Assembly: GCF_003473485.1 (NCBI RefSeq)
Contig: NC_053044.1
Span: 1,252,501 to 1,316,500, forward strand
DNA length: 64,000 nt
Origin: Medicago truncatula
Taxonomy: Eukaryota; Streptophyta; Magnoliopsida; Fabales; Fabaceae
Direction of reading: 5' to 3'
Below, one piece after another: positions 21,983 to 33,130 of this stretch (within the stretch, counting starts at the first letter, position 1; every line of letters begins with the position of its first letter). The notes below the pieces were generated by a model that was given only the letters and a program-made list of their open reading frames with translations, was not told where the DNA came from and did no database searches. The translations under genes and the position numbers were made by a program.

Positions 21983-23989
21983 ATGCATCCCTTAACCCTC
22001 TTCACTCTCTTCTCCACCTTCATCCTCACCGCCTCCGGTGCCGGTAACATCCACCTCAACTTCCCTTACTTTACCACCGCAGACACCGCCACCAACCTCA
22101 CCTTCCTCGGCGATTCATCTCTAACCACCAACGGCGTCGTTTCCTTAACTCAACCCACCACTTTCTCCACCGGTGCTATCATCTACAAACACCCCATTTC
22201 TCTCTTTGACATTTCAACAAACACCACGTCTTCATTCTCAACAACGTTCTCTTTCTCTATTACAAATTCAAATCCCACTTCCTTTGGTGATGGCATTGTT
22301 TTCTTCCTTTCCCCCAACAATCTCTCATCAACATCGTCACCAAGCCCATTTGGTCTTCCTACAAATTTTATTGCTGTTGAATTCGATACGCGATTCAACC
22401 CACATTTCAATGACCCAAATGAAAATCATATAGGTTTTGATATTGATACATTGAACTCTCTTAAAATTGTTGATCCAATTTTCAATGGGATTGATCTTAA
22501 GAGTGGTAACACTATCACTTCTTGGATTGATTACAAGACTGATCAGAATTTGCTTTCTGTTTTCTTGAGTTATTCTACTAAGAAGCCACATGATCCTATT
22601 CTTTCAGCTACCGTTGATCTTTCGGGGTATTTTCGCGATAATGAAGCTGTTTATGTTGGTTTTTCAGCTTCTGCTGAAAAAAGTACTGAGCTTCATCAAA
22701 TTGAAAGATGGAGTTTTTACACTGTTGGGTTTGAGCCTGCAAGACCTAGGTTGCGTAGTCACAATGTTTCCGATAATTCTGTTGGTGTAAGTACCGGGAA
22801 TGAGGTAAAAGTTCGTGGGTCGCGTTCTTCTTTTTCTTCGTCTTCGAAGAAAAAGTTTGGTTTTGGTTTTGCTGTTGCAGGTCCTGTTTTTTTCCGTGTT
22901 GTTTTTACTTTGTTGGGGTATTATTCTTTTATGAAATGGAAAGGTGTGAGAAAAGGGGTGTCGAAGAATTTTCAAACTGGGTTTGTTGCTTGTCCTAGGG
23001 AGTTTAGTTACAGAGAATTGAAATCGGCTACAAGAGAGTTTCATCCGAGTAGGATTGTTGGTCACGGTTCGTTTGGAACTTTGTATAAAGCGTTCTTTAT
23101 ATCGTCTGGAACCATTGCTGCAGTGAAAAGATCGAGGCATTCACATGAAGGAAAGACCGAGTTTCTCTCTGAATTGAACATCATTGCTGGTTTAAGGCAC
23201 AAGAATTTGGCTCAGTTGTTGGGTTGGTGTGTTGAGAAAGGTGAGTTGCTTCTTGTTTATGATTTCATGCCTAATGGAAGCTTAGACAAGATGCTTTACA
23301 AAGAACCTGAGAGAGGGAAATTGTTGACTTGGTCTATTAGGTATAATATTGTTGTTGGTTTGGCTTCTGTATTGGTTTTTCATCAGGAATGTGAGCAAAG
23401 AGTGGTTCATAGAGATATTAAAACTGGGAATTTCAATGCTAGGTTAGGTGATTTTGGATTGGCTAAACTCATGGATCATGATAAGAGTCCTGTTTCAACT
23501 TTAACTGCTGGAACAATGGGATACCTTGCACCTGAATATCTTCAATATGGTAAAGCTACTGATAAGACTGATGTTTTCAGCTTTGGTGTGGTTGTGCTTG
23601 AAGTGGCTTGTGGGAAAAGGCCTATTGAAAGAGAGGGTCCAAAGATGATTAATTTGGTGGATTGGGTTTGGGGGTTGTATTATGAAGGGAAGATAATTGA
23701 GGCTGTTGATAAGAGGTTGAATGGTGAATTCGAGGAAGAGGAAATGAGGAAGCTTTTGTTGTTAGGGTTGAGCTGTGCTAATCCTGATAGTGCTGCAAGG
23801 CCTACAATGAGATGGGTTTTGCAGATTCTCAACAATGAAGCTATGCAATTTACTGTGCCAAAAGTAAAGCCAACCTTAACTTTCTCATCTGATTTACCAT
23901 TGAGTATTCATGAGATTGTTTCTGATGATGATCTTGATTATGAAGAGTTCAATACTAGCCAGTCTATGTGTGAGATTAAAATTCACTGA
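21983..23989 (+). CDS. L-type lectin receptor-like kinase (LecRK-S.7-like), altered catalytic loop
   Basis: A plasma-membrane receptor kinase of 668 residues in one exon, as usual for this family. Signal peptide 1-20; legume lectin domain about 21-250 (FGDGIVFFLSP, FIAVEFDTRFNPHFNDPNEN at residues 129-148); membrane span about 293-316, which contains an unexpected Arg (R305 in GPVFFRVVF); kinase domain about 355-625. Gly loop VGHGSFGTLY, Lys382 (AAVKR), HRD at 476-478, DFG at 490-492, APE in YLAPEYL. Relatives read HRDIKT(S/G)NI(M/L)LDxNFNARLGDFG; here HRDIKTGNFNARLGDFG lacks six residues, cutting the HRD-DFG gap and removing beta-strand 7. One residue is also missing before the loop (VLVFHQECE versus VLxYLHxECE). 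Activity is therefore doubtful although the frame is open. The lectin pocket also may not bind sugar. Closest by memory: At5g55830. Confidence 0.93.
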   Translation: MHPLTLFTLFSTFILTASGAGNIHLNFPYFTTADTATNLTFLGDSSLTTNGVVSLTQPTTFSTGAIIYKHPISLFDISTNTTSSFSTTFSFSITNSNPTSFGDGIVFFLSPNNLSSTSSPSPFGLPTNFIAVEFDTRFNPHFNDPNENHIGFDIDTLNSLKIVDPIFNGIDLKSGNTITSWIDYKTDQNLLSVFLSYSTKKPHDPILSATVDLSGYFRDNEAVYVGFSASAEKSTELHQIERWSFYTVGFEPARPRLRSHNVSDNSVGVSTGNEVKVRGSRSSFSSSSKKKFGFGFAVAGPVFFRVVFTLLGYYSFMKWKGVRKGVSKNFQTGFVACPREFSYRELKSATREFHPSRIVGHGSFGTLYKAFFISSGTIAAVKRSRHSHEGKTEFLSELNIIAGLRHKNLAQLLGWCVEKGELLLVYDFMPNGSLDKMLYKEPERGKLLTWSIRYNIVVGLASVLVFHQECEQRVVHRDIKTGNFNARLGDFGLAKLMDHDKSPVSTLTAGTMGYLAPEYLQYGKATDKTDVFSFGVVVLEVACGKRPIEREGPKMINLVDWVWGLYYEGKIIEAVDKRLNGEFEEEEMRKLLLLGLSCANPDSAARPTMRWVLQILNNEAMQFTVPKVKPTLTFSSDLPLSIHEIVSDDDLDYEEFNTSQSMCEIKIH

Positions 23990-25539
23990 AAAGTTTTTGA
24001 ACTTGTTCATTTCATTCTTTTATTCCTTTTTGTTTCCCCTTGGGGGGTTGATTTTGTTACTTGTAAAGTTTCTGTTCTCTAGTCTGAGTAATCACTCAGA
24101 AAAGTAGTCATAGTTCATTGACAGTATATAGTTCACTGACAGTAGTAGTTTAGTGCAAATCTATTGCATTTCATGGTATATGGTCAGGCTAGGTTGTATT
24201 TCAGGTACAGATATTGTAGTTTTGGTATATACAGAAATTGACTATTTTTTGGTCATAATGATCTCTTTCTCAAGTTTCATTTCAGTAACAATCAGCTTAC
24301 TGTTTTCCTCTTTTGGATGCTCTCTCAAACACTCATGGTGTTCAAACCTTCTAGGTGGTCCAAAAATGAGAAAATGGAAAATTGAAACAAGTAGTTGTAA
24401 TTTTTAATTTCAAATTAGGCTGTTAATAATATAGGCCTTGACCCTTTTCATTAAAAATATTTGCAATTGGGTTTTTATTTTTAATTTGTTGGGTCTGCAA
24501 AGAATGTCGTCCAAACAATGTGTAACACACTTGCTTAGTGTGGTTAGACTTAAGATTGACCTTGTATACAATTTTATTGGAATGTGACAGTCCGAAAAGT
24601 GTTTCACACATGATTTTATTACTCCTCAAAACCAAAAGGAATGTATAGAGTATCTGAGTAAGTCATTTTTGCAAAGAACAAGAGGATGAAATCTTGATCT
24701 AATTGAACTCTATTGAATTGTTCAGATCAAAATAATAAGGTTACCTAACTATATATTATAGCATGTCACATGCGGCATGTGCATGTATGAAGTTCACAAT
24801 CATCATTTCTGGCATTTAAAAAGAGACCATGAAAGCAGATACTAGACTTCAAAGAGATAATCCAAAGATATCATCATAGCATGTCACATATTAAGAATTT
24901 AACAGATTTTCACTACATTTATCCTAAAATGGTAGTAGAACTCAACATAGGTTCTTTGTTTTGAATGGGATGCACAATTAAATGCATCAATTTTCTTTTT
25001 CTTAGAAAGAAACTGGTTTCTTAATTCATAATATTTTTAATTAGAGAAAGGTGGTTCTTACACATAAAATGATAGAAACCATGTGATCTCCTCCAATGAA
25101 GTACGTAAAACATAAAAAATGCATATAAGAACCGCAACTGAAGATGTACACGGCTCCAAGGAATGGGTAGTACCTAGGTAATGGCATTAAAATAAAAATA
25201 TAGAACACAATGTATGAAGTTAATTTCATATTAAAAGTACTCAACATATAATTTAAAATTGAGGTGTTTTGATTTTGATTACTATATTAAAAAGATGGAC
25301 TCTGGAAGAATGAAATAGAATAAAATTTATTTTACTTTGTCGGTGTCATTTTGTTTTGTCCACATGCAGATGGTGGGCATAAATTTAAGAATAATCTCCA
25401 ATTTACAAAAGATGACTTCACTTGGTACTATAATCCAATAAATGAGAACTCTATTTGAATTGGTTAAATTGATGGTGCACGTGTACCAACTTTGAGGGGA
25501 ACTTTGACATAATGTATTAATCCACCTGACTATTATGTG
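23990..25539. other. Intergenic region between the lectin kinase and organ-specific protein gene
   Basis: The first part is kinase 3' UTR, with a short repeat AGTTCA(T/C)TGACAGTA at 24112-24144. The remainder is AT-rich with no supported gene or bounded element. Confidence 0.35.
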
Positions 25540-25548
25540 TATATATAG
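25540..25548 (+). promoter_or_regulatory. TATA box of the organ-specific protein gene
   Basis: TATATATAG lies 79 bp before the ATG at 25627, the right spacing for a plant core promoter with a 45-50 base leader. Inferred from motif and position only. Confidence 0.6.
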
Positions 25549-25626
25549 ACACACCATCTCTCTTTTGTCCTTCAAAAAAACTATAATCTAGATACTAAGG
25601 TTCAACACCACATCTTAGCAAAAGAA

Positions 25627-26269
25627 ATGAAGTCCATTCAAGCCTTATTCCTTGTCTTCTCTCTTCTCCTGGTAAGTTCAATTCATTTTATGATTCAAGT
25701 AGTTAATTATTTGTTTGATTATGCGGTAAAAAAAATTGATTTTGAATTAGTTGATTTTGTAAAATTGGTTTCTATTAAAAATGACTTGAGTGTAAATTGA
25801 CTTATGACTTAAATGTGAATTGAAGTAACAATAAATTTGATGCTAAAAATCAATTGTAGAAGCAAAAACTTTAAATTTTGTCTTCGAGTTATAATCGGTT
25901 TTTGAGGTAAATTCAATTATACGCGAACACATTTAAATATATCAAAATCAATTTTACATCAATTATACTATTATTTATTTTTAACTTTATCTCTGTTGAA
26001 ATGAATAGGTTGCTAACATGAGCTATGCAAGAAAAGATCTAGGAGACCTTTGGAAGAATAAGATGAATAAGCAACCTATGCCTGAAGCAATTAAAAACTT
26101 TATTCAAGTTCCAAAAGCATTAGGTGAAGGAAAAGAAGATCATTCTTTTACTACCGACTTTGATGTAAATCCTAATATCATATTATATCACACCCATGTG
26201 CATCAAGATGAGAAGCCTTTTGAACATGCAGCAAGGAAAATGGAGTCATTGTTACCAAAAAGGGGTTGA
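25627..26269 (+). CDS. Organ-specific protein S2/P4-like small secreted protein
   Basis: Two exons, 25627-25671 and 26009-26269, join in phase 0 and encode 101 residues. The first exon is a 15-residue hydrophobic start (MKSIQALFLVFSLLL), which with VANMSYA forms a signal peptide. The mature part begins ARKDLGDLWKNKMNKQPMPE, the hallmark of the DUF2775 'organ specific protein' family (KDxGxYWKxxMKxQPMPE), followed by an acidic F-x-x-DFDVNPNI block. The family's function is unknown; members are abundant in particular organs and legume members can carry tandem repeats, while this one has a single unit. The intron starts CTG|GTAAGT and ends GAATAG|GTT. A His-rich stretch (YHTHVHQDE) follows the conserved block. 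Confidence 0.85.
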
Positions 26270-26279
26270 AGTTAAACCT

Positions 26280-27200
26280 TCCAGAAATAACAATAACTAT
26301 AGAAAATAGATTCATACATTAAAATTGTCTCCAAAGCATTATTATGAATATATGAACTATGCCATGATATGACATATAAAAAGTCATTTATGTAATTGGC
26401 ATCTGGTCATGTAGTATTAGTATGCCAAGGAATAAAAAAATTATGTTCATTATGGAGTAATATTGTTAACTTGAGTGCTTGTCTTTTTTTTGGTTACACT
26501 TGAGTGCTTGTCTATCCCTTCTTTGTTTTACGTCTATTTTTGTGTTTGTGGATTATTTTTTACTACTACTAGTTTATTTTTCGGGTGTTGCTCTTGGATT
26601 ATATGTATAATATTAATTAAAAATCATATATCTTTAAAACAACAAAAGAAAAATAGTAATTACTTATACTATAACTCTAGTTTGTTCCCTCAAAAAAAAA
26701 AACTCATAGTTTGTTAAATGAACCATTATTATCTACCTCGAATATAAAATAAATAAATCATTAATTCTAAGCGGAAATAATAATCAAGAATACGTGCTTA
26801 TATTGAATAGAATGGCACATGTAAGACTTTGTTCCTTATATATAAAATTGTTTAAAATAAGATAATTATTTAACATTTTCTCTATCAATTTATTATTATT
26901 ATTTAAAAAATGGTTACAAAAACTTTGGTATACCATCATTTTTTTTAATTTTACTATTTCACCCTTTAATTTTCTCAAAGTTTCGAAGGAAATGATGCTT
27001 TTAATTTTTAGTTCAAAGATCTTGAACACGATTTAATTTTTGGTTTGACATATAACGGCGATCCTAATAATAGTTTTAATTTATTGTCTAAGGAAGGAAG
27101 GAGGGGATGGAGGGCAGCAAGTGTTGTGAGTTGGAGGGAGAGAGTGACGGACGAGGGAGGCCTATTGGTGTTGGGTGTTGATTAGAGAGGTGGTTGAGGG
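26280..27200. other. 3' flank of organ-specific gene and AT-rich spacer
   Basis: No gene is seen. The right end turns GC- and purine-rich (GGAAGGAAGGAGGGGATGGAGG) around 27090, which probably marks the truncated 5' side of the LINE. Confidence 0.35.
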
Positions 27201-28282
27201 GTGGGGATGGATTGCGGTAACAATGAAAGTGATATCTTATGATGTGAGGGGTTTAGGTGGTGTGGAAAAGAGGGTGGAGGTTCGTCGTTTGGTTCAAGAG
27301 AAGAATCCCTTTGTGTTGTGCATTTAGGAATCAAAGCTTACCTTTGTCGATGATAATTTGATAAAAGCAATATGGGGTGATGCCCCTTTTGGTTATTCTT
27401 TTCAGCCGTCGGTAGGTGCTTCATGAGGTATGATAACGGTCTGGAATAATTCTCTAATAGATGTGTGGTCCTCTACTAGTTTTGCTCATGTTCTTGTTAT
27501 TACCGGAAGGATTATTCTTACTGGTGAAGATATTGTTATTATTAATGTGTACGCGCCTTGCGATATGTTGGCAAAAAGAAGCTTGTGGGAGCGGCTCACT
27601 TCCTTTGTCACTAGTAGAGTCGAGCTGTGTTTATGTCTTTGTGGGGATTTAAATTCTGTTTGTGGTATGGAGGAACGCAAAGGGAGGGGTTCGATGTTTC
27701 GACAGTCGGAAGCGGACATGCTTAATACATTTATTACAGACTCATTTTCGATAGATTTACCTATCTGTGGTCGTTTATTTACCTAGTACCGAGGTGACGA
27801 TACTTCAATGAGCAGACTTGACCGTTTTTTTGTTGCCGGAAAAGTGGTGCGAGGCGTGGCCTAATTGTATCCAGGTAGCTTATCAACGTGGTCTCTCCGA
27901 CCACGTGCCTTTGGTGTTAATTGTCGATGAGGCTAATTGGGGACCACGACCCTTGCGGATGCTTAAATGTTGGGCAGATTATTCTGGTTATAGTGACTTT
28001 GTGAATCAGCAATGGAGTTCTTTCGAAGTGCACAATTGGGGTGGGTATGTCTTGAAACAGAAGCTGAAAATGATGAAAACAAGTCTAAAGGATTGGCACC
28101 ATCGACATTCTCAGAATATGGAGGGTAAGATCACGTCAGTTAAAAACCGCATTTTATTTTTTGATTCCAAAGCAGAGGCAAACACGCTATTAGAAGAGGA
28201 AGTGAAGGAACTTCAGGAGCTATCTATTAATTTGCATTTTTTATCTCGAATTCAGTGAAGTATCAGTTGGCAGAAATCTCGG

Positions 28283-29772
28283 TTGAAGTGGTTACAAGAA
28301 GGGGATGAGAATTCAAAATTCTTTCATAGGGTTATGTCAAACCGTCGTCGTCGAAATAATATTAAGGTGGTAAATGTAAATGGTGTCAATATCGAAGGGG
28401 TTCAAAATATTAGGGCGGAGGTTTTCAATCATTTTTCAAATCATTTCGAACATGCTAATGTTGTGCGGCCAGGTGTGGCTAATCTTCCTTTTCGAAAGTT
28501 GTCAGTTGCTGCATTCGGAAATTTAACAAAACCTTTTTCGGTAGAAGACGTAAAACAGGCAGTTTGGGATTGTGACAGCTTTAAAAGCACGGGGCCGGAT
28601 GGTGTTAACTTTGGATTCATAAAACAATTTTGGGATTTGTTAAAGCAGATTTTATGAGATTTATAGTGGAATTTCATAGAAACGGTAAATTGACGAAAGG
28701 CGTAAATTCCACTTTTATTGCCTTAATTCCAAAGGTGAGCAGCCCTCAATATTTGAATGATTTTCGTCCAATATCTCTTGTTGAGTGTATGTATAAGGTG
28801 CTTGCGAAAGTTTTGGCGAATAGACTTCGATGTGTGCTTAGTGATGTGATCTCTGATTCTCAATCCGCTTTCGTTAAAGGGAAGCAAATATTAGATGGAA
28901 TTCTTATTGCCAATGAAGCAGTTGATGATGCTAGGCGCCTTAATAAAGAGCTTCTTTTATTTAAAGTTGATTTTGAGAAGGCATATGACTCGGTTGACTT
29001 AAATTATCTCGATTCAGTAATGAGCAATATGAATTTCCCAACATTGTGGAGGAAATGGATATCAGAATGTATGGGCACGACGACAACATCGATTCTTGTT
29101 AATGGCAGCCCTATAGATGAGTTCAAAATGGAGAGGGGTCTTCGTCAGGGGGATCCGCTGTCTCCTTTTCTATTTTTGTTGGCCGCCGAAGGGTTTATTG
29201 TCTTGATGAAAGCAATGGTGGAAGCACAACTTTACAACGGTTATGGGGTCGGCCGAAATGGGGAGGAGAGGCTCACACACCTATGGTTCGCTGACGATAC
29301 CCTCATTATAGGTGAAAAGAGTTGGTTAAACATGTGTTCCATGCGTGCGGTTTTGCTTTTGTTCGAGGAGATGTCTGGTTTAAAAGTCAATTTTCATAAA
29401 AGTATGCTTACTGGTGTCAATGTTAACAAGTCGTGGTTAGCGGAAGCGTTGATGGTTATGAATTGTAGAAGGGGATCCATTCCGTTTGTGTACTTGAGAC
29501 TTCCGATTGGTGGGGATTATAGAAAATTAAGCTTTTGGAAACCTGTGATAGACCGTATAGTTGCTCGTTTATCTTCTTGGAATAATAAGTTCTTCTCTTT
29601 CGGAGGGCGTCTGATACTGTTGAAATCTGTCATGTCATCGCTTCCGGTTTACTTTCTTTCCCTTTTCAAGGCTCCAGCAGGTATAATTTCTCTTATCAAA
29701 TCTATTTTTAAAAGATTTTTTTGGGGTAGGAGTGAGGATAATAAAAAAAAATGCTTGAATTTAATGGGATGA
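28283..29772 (+). pseudogene. LINE reverse transcriptase core
   Basis: The best preserved part of the LINE. It reads MKWLQEGDENSKFFHRVMSN, then SFKSTGPDGVNFGFIKQFW up to TGA at about 28656. It continues in another frame with FIALIPKVSSPQYLNDFRPI, the fingers motif RPISLVECMYKVLAKVLANR, KVDFEKAYDSVDL (catalytic Asp, motif A), GLRQGDPLSPFLFLLAAEG (motif B) and LTHLWFADDTLI (FADD catalytic pair, motif C, near 29286-29300). The active-site residues survive, so decay has not yet hit the core. The thumb-like region ends near 29772. Confidence 0.88.
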
Positions 29773-29992
29773 CATTTGTGTCCCAAAGGAGGATGGGGGG
29801 TTGGGGGTTAGGAGGTTAAGAGAGTTTAATTTTTCTTTGTTGGGGAAATGGTGTTGGAGGATGTTGGTGGAAAAAGAGGGGTTGTGGTACCGTGTTTTAA
29901 AGGCACGTTACAGAGAGGAGGGTGGCCGATTGATGGAAGGGGGCAGACATAGTTCGGTGTGGTGGAGGATGTTATGTAATGTTCGTGGGGGG

Positions 29993-31234
29993 TGATGTAG
30001 TATTTTTCTATCAATCAAAAGTAAGTATTTTGTGTATATCGTCTCCACAGGGACTAGCGCGATATTCAAGTCATTCAACAATCAATATTGTTCTAAGTGT
30101 ATGGATTTAAAATGTGTGTTTGTGTAAACTATATAAACTATTTGACATAAAATAAATAGAGAAGAGATATGACCATATCGCTTGGGGTTAGAGATATCAA
30201 CCAAGCGTAACAGCTGCAATCTCTCGATCAATTAACAGATTCTAGCTTTTTAAACGATATTATCACAATCACTCGGCAATATCATTCGTGTCCAAAGGAT
30301 ATCGTTATTTCTAAGGGATCGTTTAAACATCGATTTCCCAAACATTTAAACGATCACAAAGTCGATTGAATAGTTTAATCGACGATTTCCCAACCGATTA
30401 AATTACCCAAAAGCATTAAGTCCTAGATTAAAAGTGATTATCAAATATTAACATCCATGTCTATAGTGATAACTTAAGATATATTGTTATTCTATTTCTA
30501 GATTCAAAAGTATGTGTCCATATCATTTTAAATCTCAATAAAACATTAAATGAAAGAATAACAACAATATTGAATAAATAGCTAGAACCATATATTAAAT
30601 GATCAAGAAATTACATAATGGTTTGTTTGAATACCTCAAAACCCACAAGGGTAGATGTAGCTACATATGTCTATAATAGCTTTGCAAAGGATGAAGAAGA
30701 GATAAAGATTTCATGCCTAGATTCATGATGTCTCAACAAATCTTGATAAGAATCTACTCCTAACACCTTATTTTGCTTTGTGTTTCTCTCTAGAAATGTC
30801 ATCTCTCTGTATGAAAACCAAATAAACAAAAGTGTGCTCCTGTTTTATTCCAAACGTGTTTACTTTCCTTCCTCCTTTTAGTTCCTGTGCGGCTCCTTTG
30901 TTTTATGCTCTAAGGCTCCTCCAATTATGTGTCAGCATATGATTTGTATTTTCTAAGTCCCCTGCCACGTGCTATACATGTGACCATATGATAATTAAGC
31001 CATGATAATACCATTTTATCTCCCCTGTTCAACACTTCAAAGTCTGCCACACATTCATTATCTCATCTAGCCATTGATCATAGTAATAAAAGACCCTAAT
31101 ACACTACTTGACTCAATAAATAAGAAAATGATAATTTATTTAAAATGACTCTAAATTAAGTACTAAACAAATAGAACTTGAATAAAAACTTAATTAAAAT
31201 GACACTAAAAATACGATATGACGGACTGTCATTA
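29993..31234. mobile_element. 1.24-kb insertion in the LINE, LTR-like non-coding element (fossil)
   Basis: The LINE reading (...MLCNVRGG / VGEVVGNWFDGNIRR...) is broken by a non-coding block starting TGATGTAGTATTTTTCTATC and ending near ACGGACTGTCATTA, between G-runs on both sides. It contains ATATCGTCTCCACAGGGACT, a sequence common near the start of plant LTR-derived elements. No polymerase or capsid sequence is present, so it is a solo LTR or a large non-coding derivative. It is younger than the LINE it interrupts. Confidence 0.45.
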
Positions 31235-31406
31235 GGGGGGTTGGTGAAGTAGTAGGGAATTGGTTTGATGGAAACATTCGAAGAGAGGTGGGAAACGGCC
31301 TAGGCACTTTATTTTGGCATGATCATTGGGTCGGGGAGTCGCCTTTGCGATGCAAATATCCTCGACTATTTGATTTGGCGGTTAATAAGGATTGTACAGT
31401 GGCTGA

Positions 31407-31409
<3 letters not shown>

Positions 31410-31449
<40 letters not shown>
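31410..31449 (+). repeat. (GA)20 microsatellite inside the LINE
   Basis: About 20 GA units follow a GATATG in the zf-RVT-preceding part of the LINE. The run would encode alternating Arg-Glu, which is an artefact and not part of the original polyprotein. It should be length-variable between individuals. Confidence 0.9.
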
Positions 31450-31452
<3 letters not shown>

Positions 31453-32300
31453 GGAAGACGGAGGAGGGGCGTGGGTGTGCCGAAGACGTTTGTTGGCTTG
31501 GGAGGAGGAGAGTGTGAGGGAGTGTTCACTATTATTGCATAACTTTGTTTTACAGGTTAATACTATTGATAAATGGAGTTGGACTCTTGACACTGTACAT
31601 GGTTATTCGGTGCGGGAGGCATATCGCTTCATTACTAGTCATGGGGATCATTTAGACAGGAGTTCCGTTGACAAGGTTTGGCACAGTTACATACCAGCAA
31701 AGGTGTCTCTGTTTGTGTGGCGCCTCCTTCGCAATCGACTTCCGACTCGAGGCAACTTGTTAAGAAGAAATATTCTCCACGCAAATAATGCTATGTGCGT
31801 GATTGGTTATTTTTACGGTGCGGTAATTCCTTAATTTTATGGTCATTGGTAGCAGCTTGGTTAGGCTTGTCTTTGGTTTATTCTAATGATTTACGACAGC
31901 AACACATTCAGTTTTGTTTTATGGCGGGTTTTCCTCGGTGTACACACTCCTATTATACAGCTATTTGGTATGCTTGTGTTTGGCTGATATGGAAAGACAG
32001 AAACAAACATATCTTCCAAAACGAGGCATCACATTCTGTCAATCTTTTGGACAAATTCAAATGCAATTCTTTTTTGTGGATGAAAGCAAAGACTACTTCA
32101 TTTAATTACAGTTATTATGACTGGTGTACTCGTCCGCTCCTTTGTATGGAAGTGCACAATAATTTTTTGTTATTTTTGTTGACGGTGTCGGCCCTTTTGA
32201 CACCAGGTTGTTTGTAAATACTTAGCAGTGTTGCACTCTTTGCACATCTTATGCAAGGTGTTTCATTCGTAATATTAATATATCTCATTTTAGCTTGTGA

Positions 32301-33130
32301 AAAAAGAAAATCCAAGAGTGAATATTTTAGTTTCCCTCGTGGATAAATCACTTTAAAATCAATGTTTTCCATCCATAATTAAAGGTTAATAATCCAAATA
32401 GTCTTAGGTCCAAGAATGTAAATGATCATATACATTGTTTCACTCGATGGTTCAAAAAAGGTTCAAAGTTTTGACCAAAACAAAGACCCAAACATAAGTC
32501 TTAACCATTAAGCAAACTCCTTGAGTTTTCTACAAAGTCCTTAACCCATTTTTTTACAATTAGTCCTTAACTCATTTAGTCATTTTTTAATATATATTCT
32601 TGTTCTTACCTCATTTACGAGGAAAAAAAATCCACTGAAATCTATATAAAATGTTCACCATGTTGTTACAATAGTATTATTTTTTGTCACTTAGCTTTCT
32701 ATTTCCAATTTCGGTTTGCTTCGTATGCATGGTTCATATATGATACAACCATTTTGTCCGATATGCATCATCATATTGCTGCTATAGTTTAATACCCAAA
32801 TGATGAATTTTGTTTTTTATTGAGTTCTCAGCTTTTTTTAACACGAGACTTGTGTTCTTTTCTTGCATGTAGGAGAAATATATTCGAACCCCGACATTAC
32901 ATATATTTTGTATTGTAATTATCAACTGAGCTAAGTTGCTAAGTTTACGGGGACTAGGAAAAATATAAATGTGACAATGGATACAGTATTAAACTTTAAA
33001 AAAAAGTCTCAAACATGTATAAAATAATTTTCTTTTATTTCTTGAGGAAGAACAAAAATGAAAAAACATAAGTAAACGACACAATGAATGTTGTGGTATA
33101 GTACATGATGAGAAATGAAAAAAACATAAT
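32301..33130. other. Spacer between LINE and GASA gene, with a decayed SINE
   Basis: AT-rich spacer. The only feature is a minus-strand tRNA-like SINE at 32845-32952. The last 100 bp are the 3' UTR of the GASA gene. Confidence 0.35.
32845..32952 (-). mobile_element. tRNA-derived SINE, decayed
   Basis: The reverse complement has box A-like CTTAGCTCAGTTGATAATTA and box B-like GTCGGGGTTCGAATATATT, then an A-rich tail. Spacing between the boxes (about 35 bases) fits a tRNA-derived SINE. It differs from family B after the box B, so it is probably a separate family. Confidence 0.55.

Larger units (their letters stand above)
27220..32300 (+). mobile_element. L1-type LINE, 5'-truncated and decayed, interrupted by a 1.2-kb insertion
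   Basis: The order of ORF2 domains is recognisable on the plus strand. The AP endonuclease starts at 27223 (MKVISYDVRGLGGVEKRVEV) and includes IINVYAPCD and LCGDLNSVCG. Reverse transcriptase spans 28283-29772. A zf-RVT block lies at 31556-31790 (VWHSYIPAKVSLFVWRLLRN, RLPTRGNLLRR) and the C-terminal tail at 31960-32215 (IWYACVWLIWKDRNKHIFQN). The ORF1 (nucleocapsid) region is missing. Stops are scattered: TAG near 27329, TGA near 27424, TAG near 27783, TGA near 28256, TGA near 28656, plus a frame loss in zf-RVT near 31800, so it cannot encode a working protein. A (GA)n run and a foreign insertion (29993-31234) add to the damage. Flanking target duplication could not be found. Confidence 0.9.

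Noticed and set aside
22664-23140. 158-residue frame antisense to the lectin kinase
   Set aside because: It is the mirror of a real kinase coding region and has no family resemblance.
31323-31593. Ser/Leu-repeat proteins on the minus strand
   Set aside because: They are translations of the (GA)n microsatellite inside the LINE.
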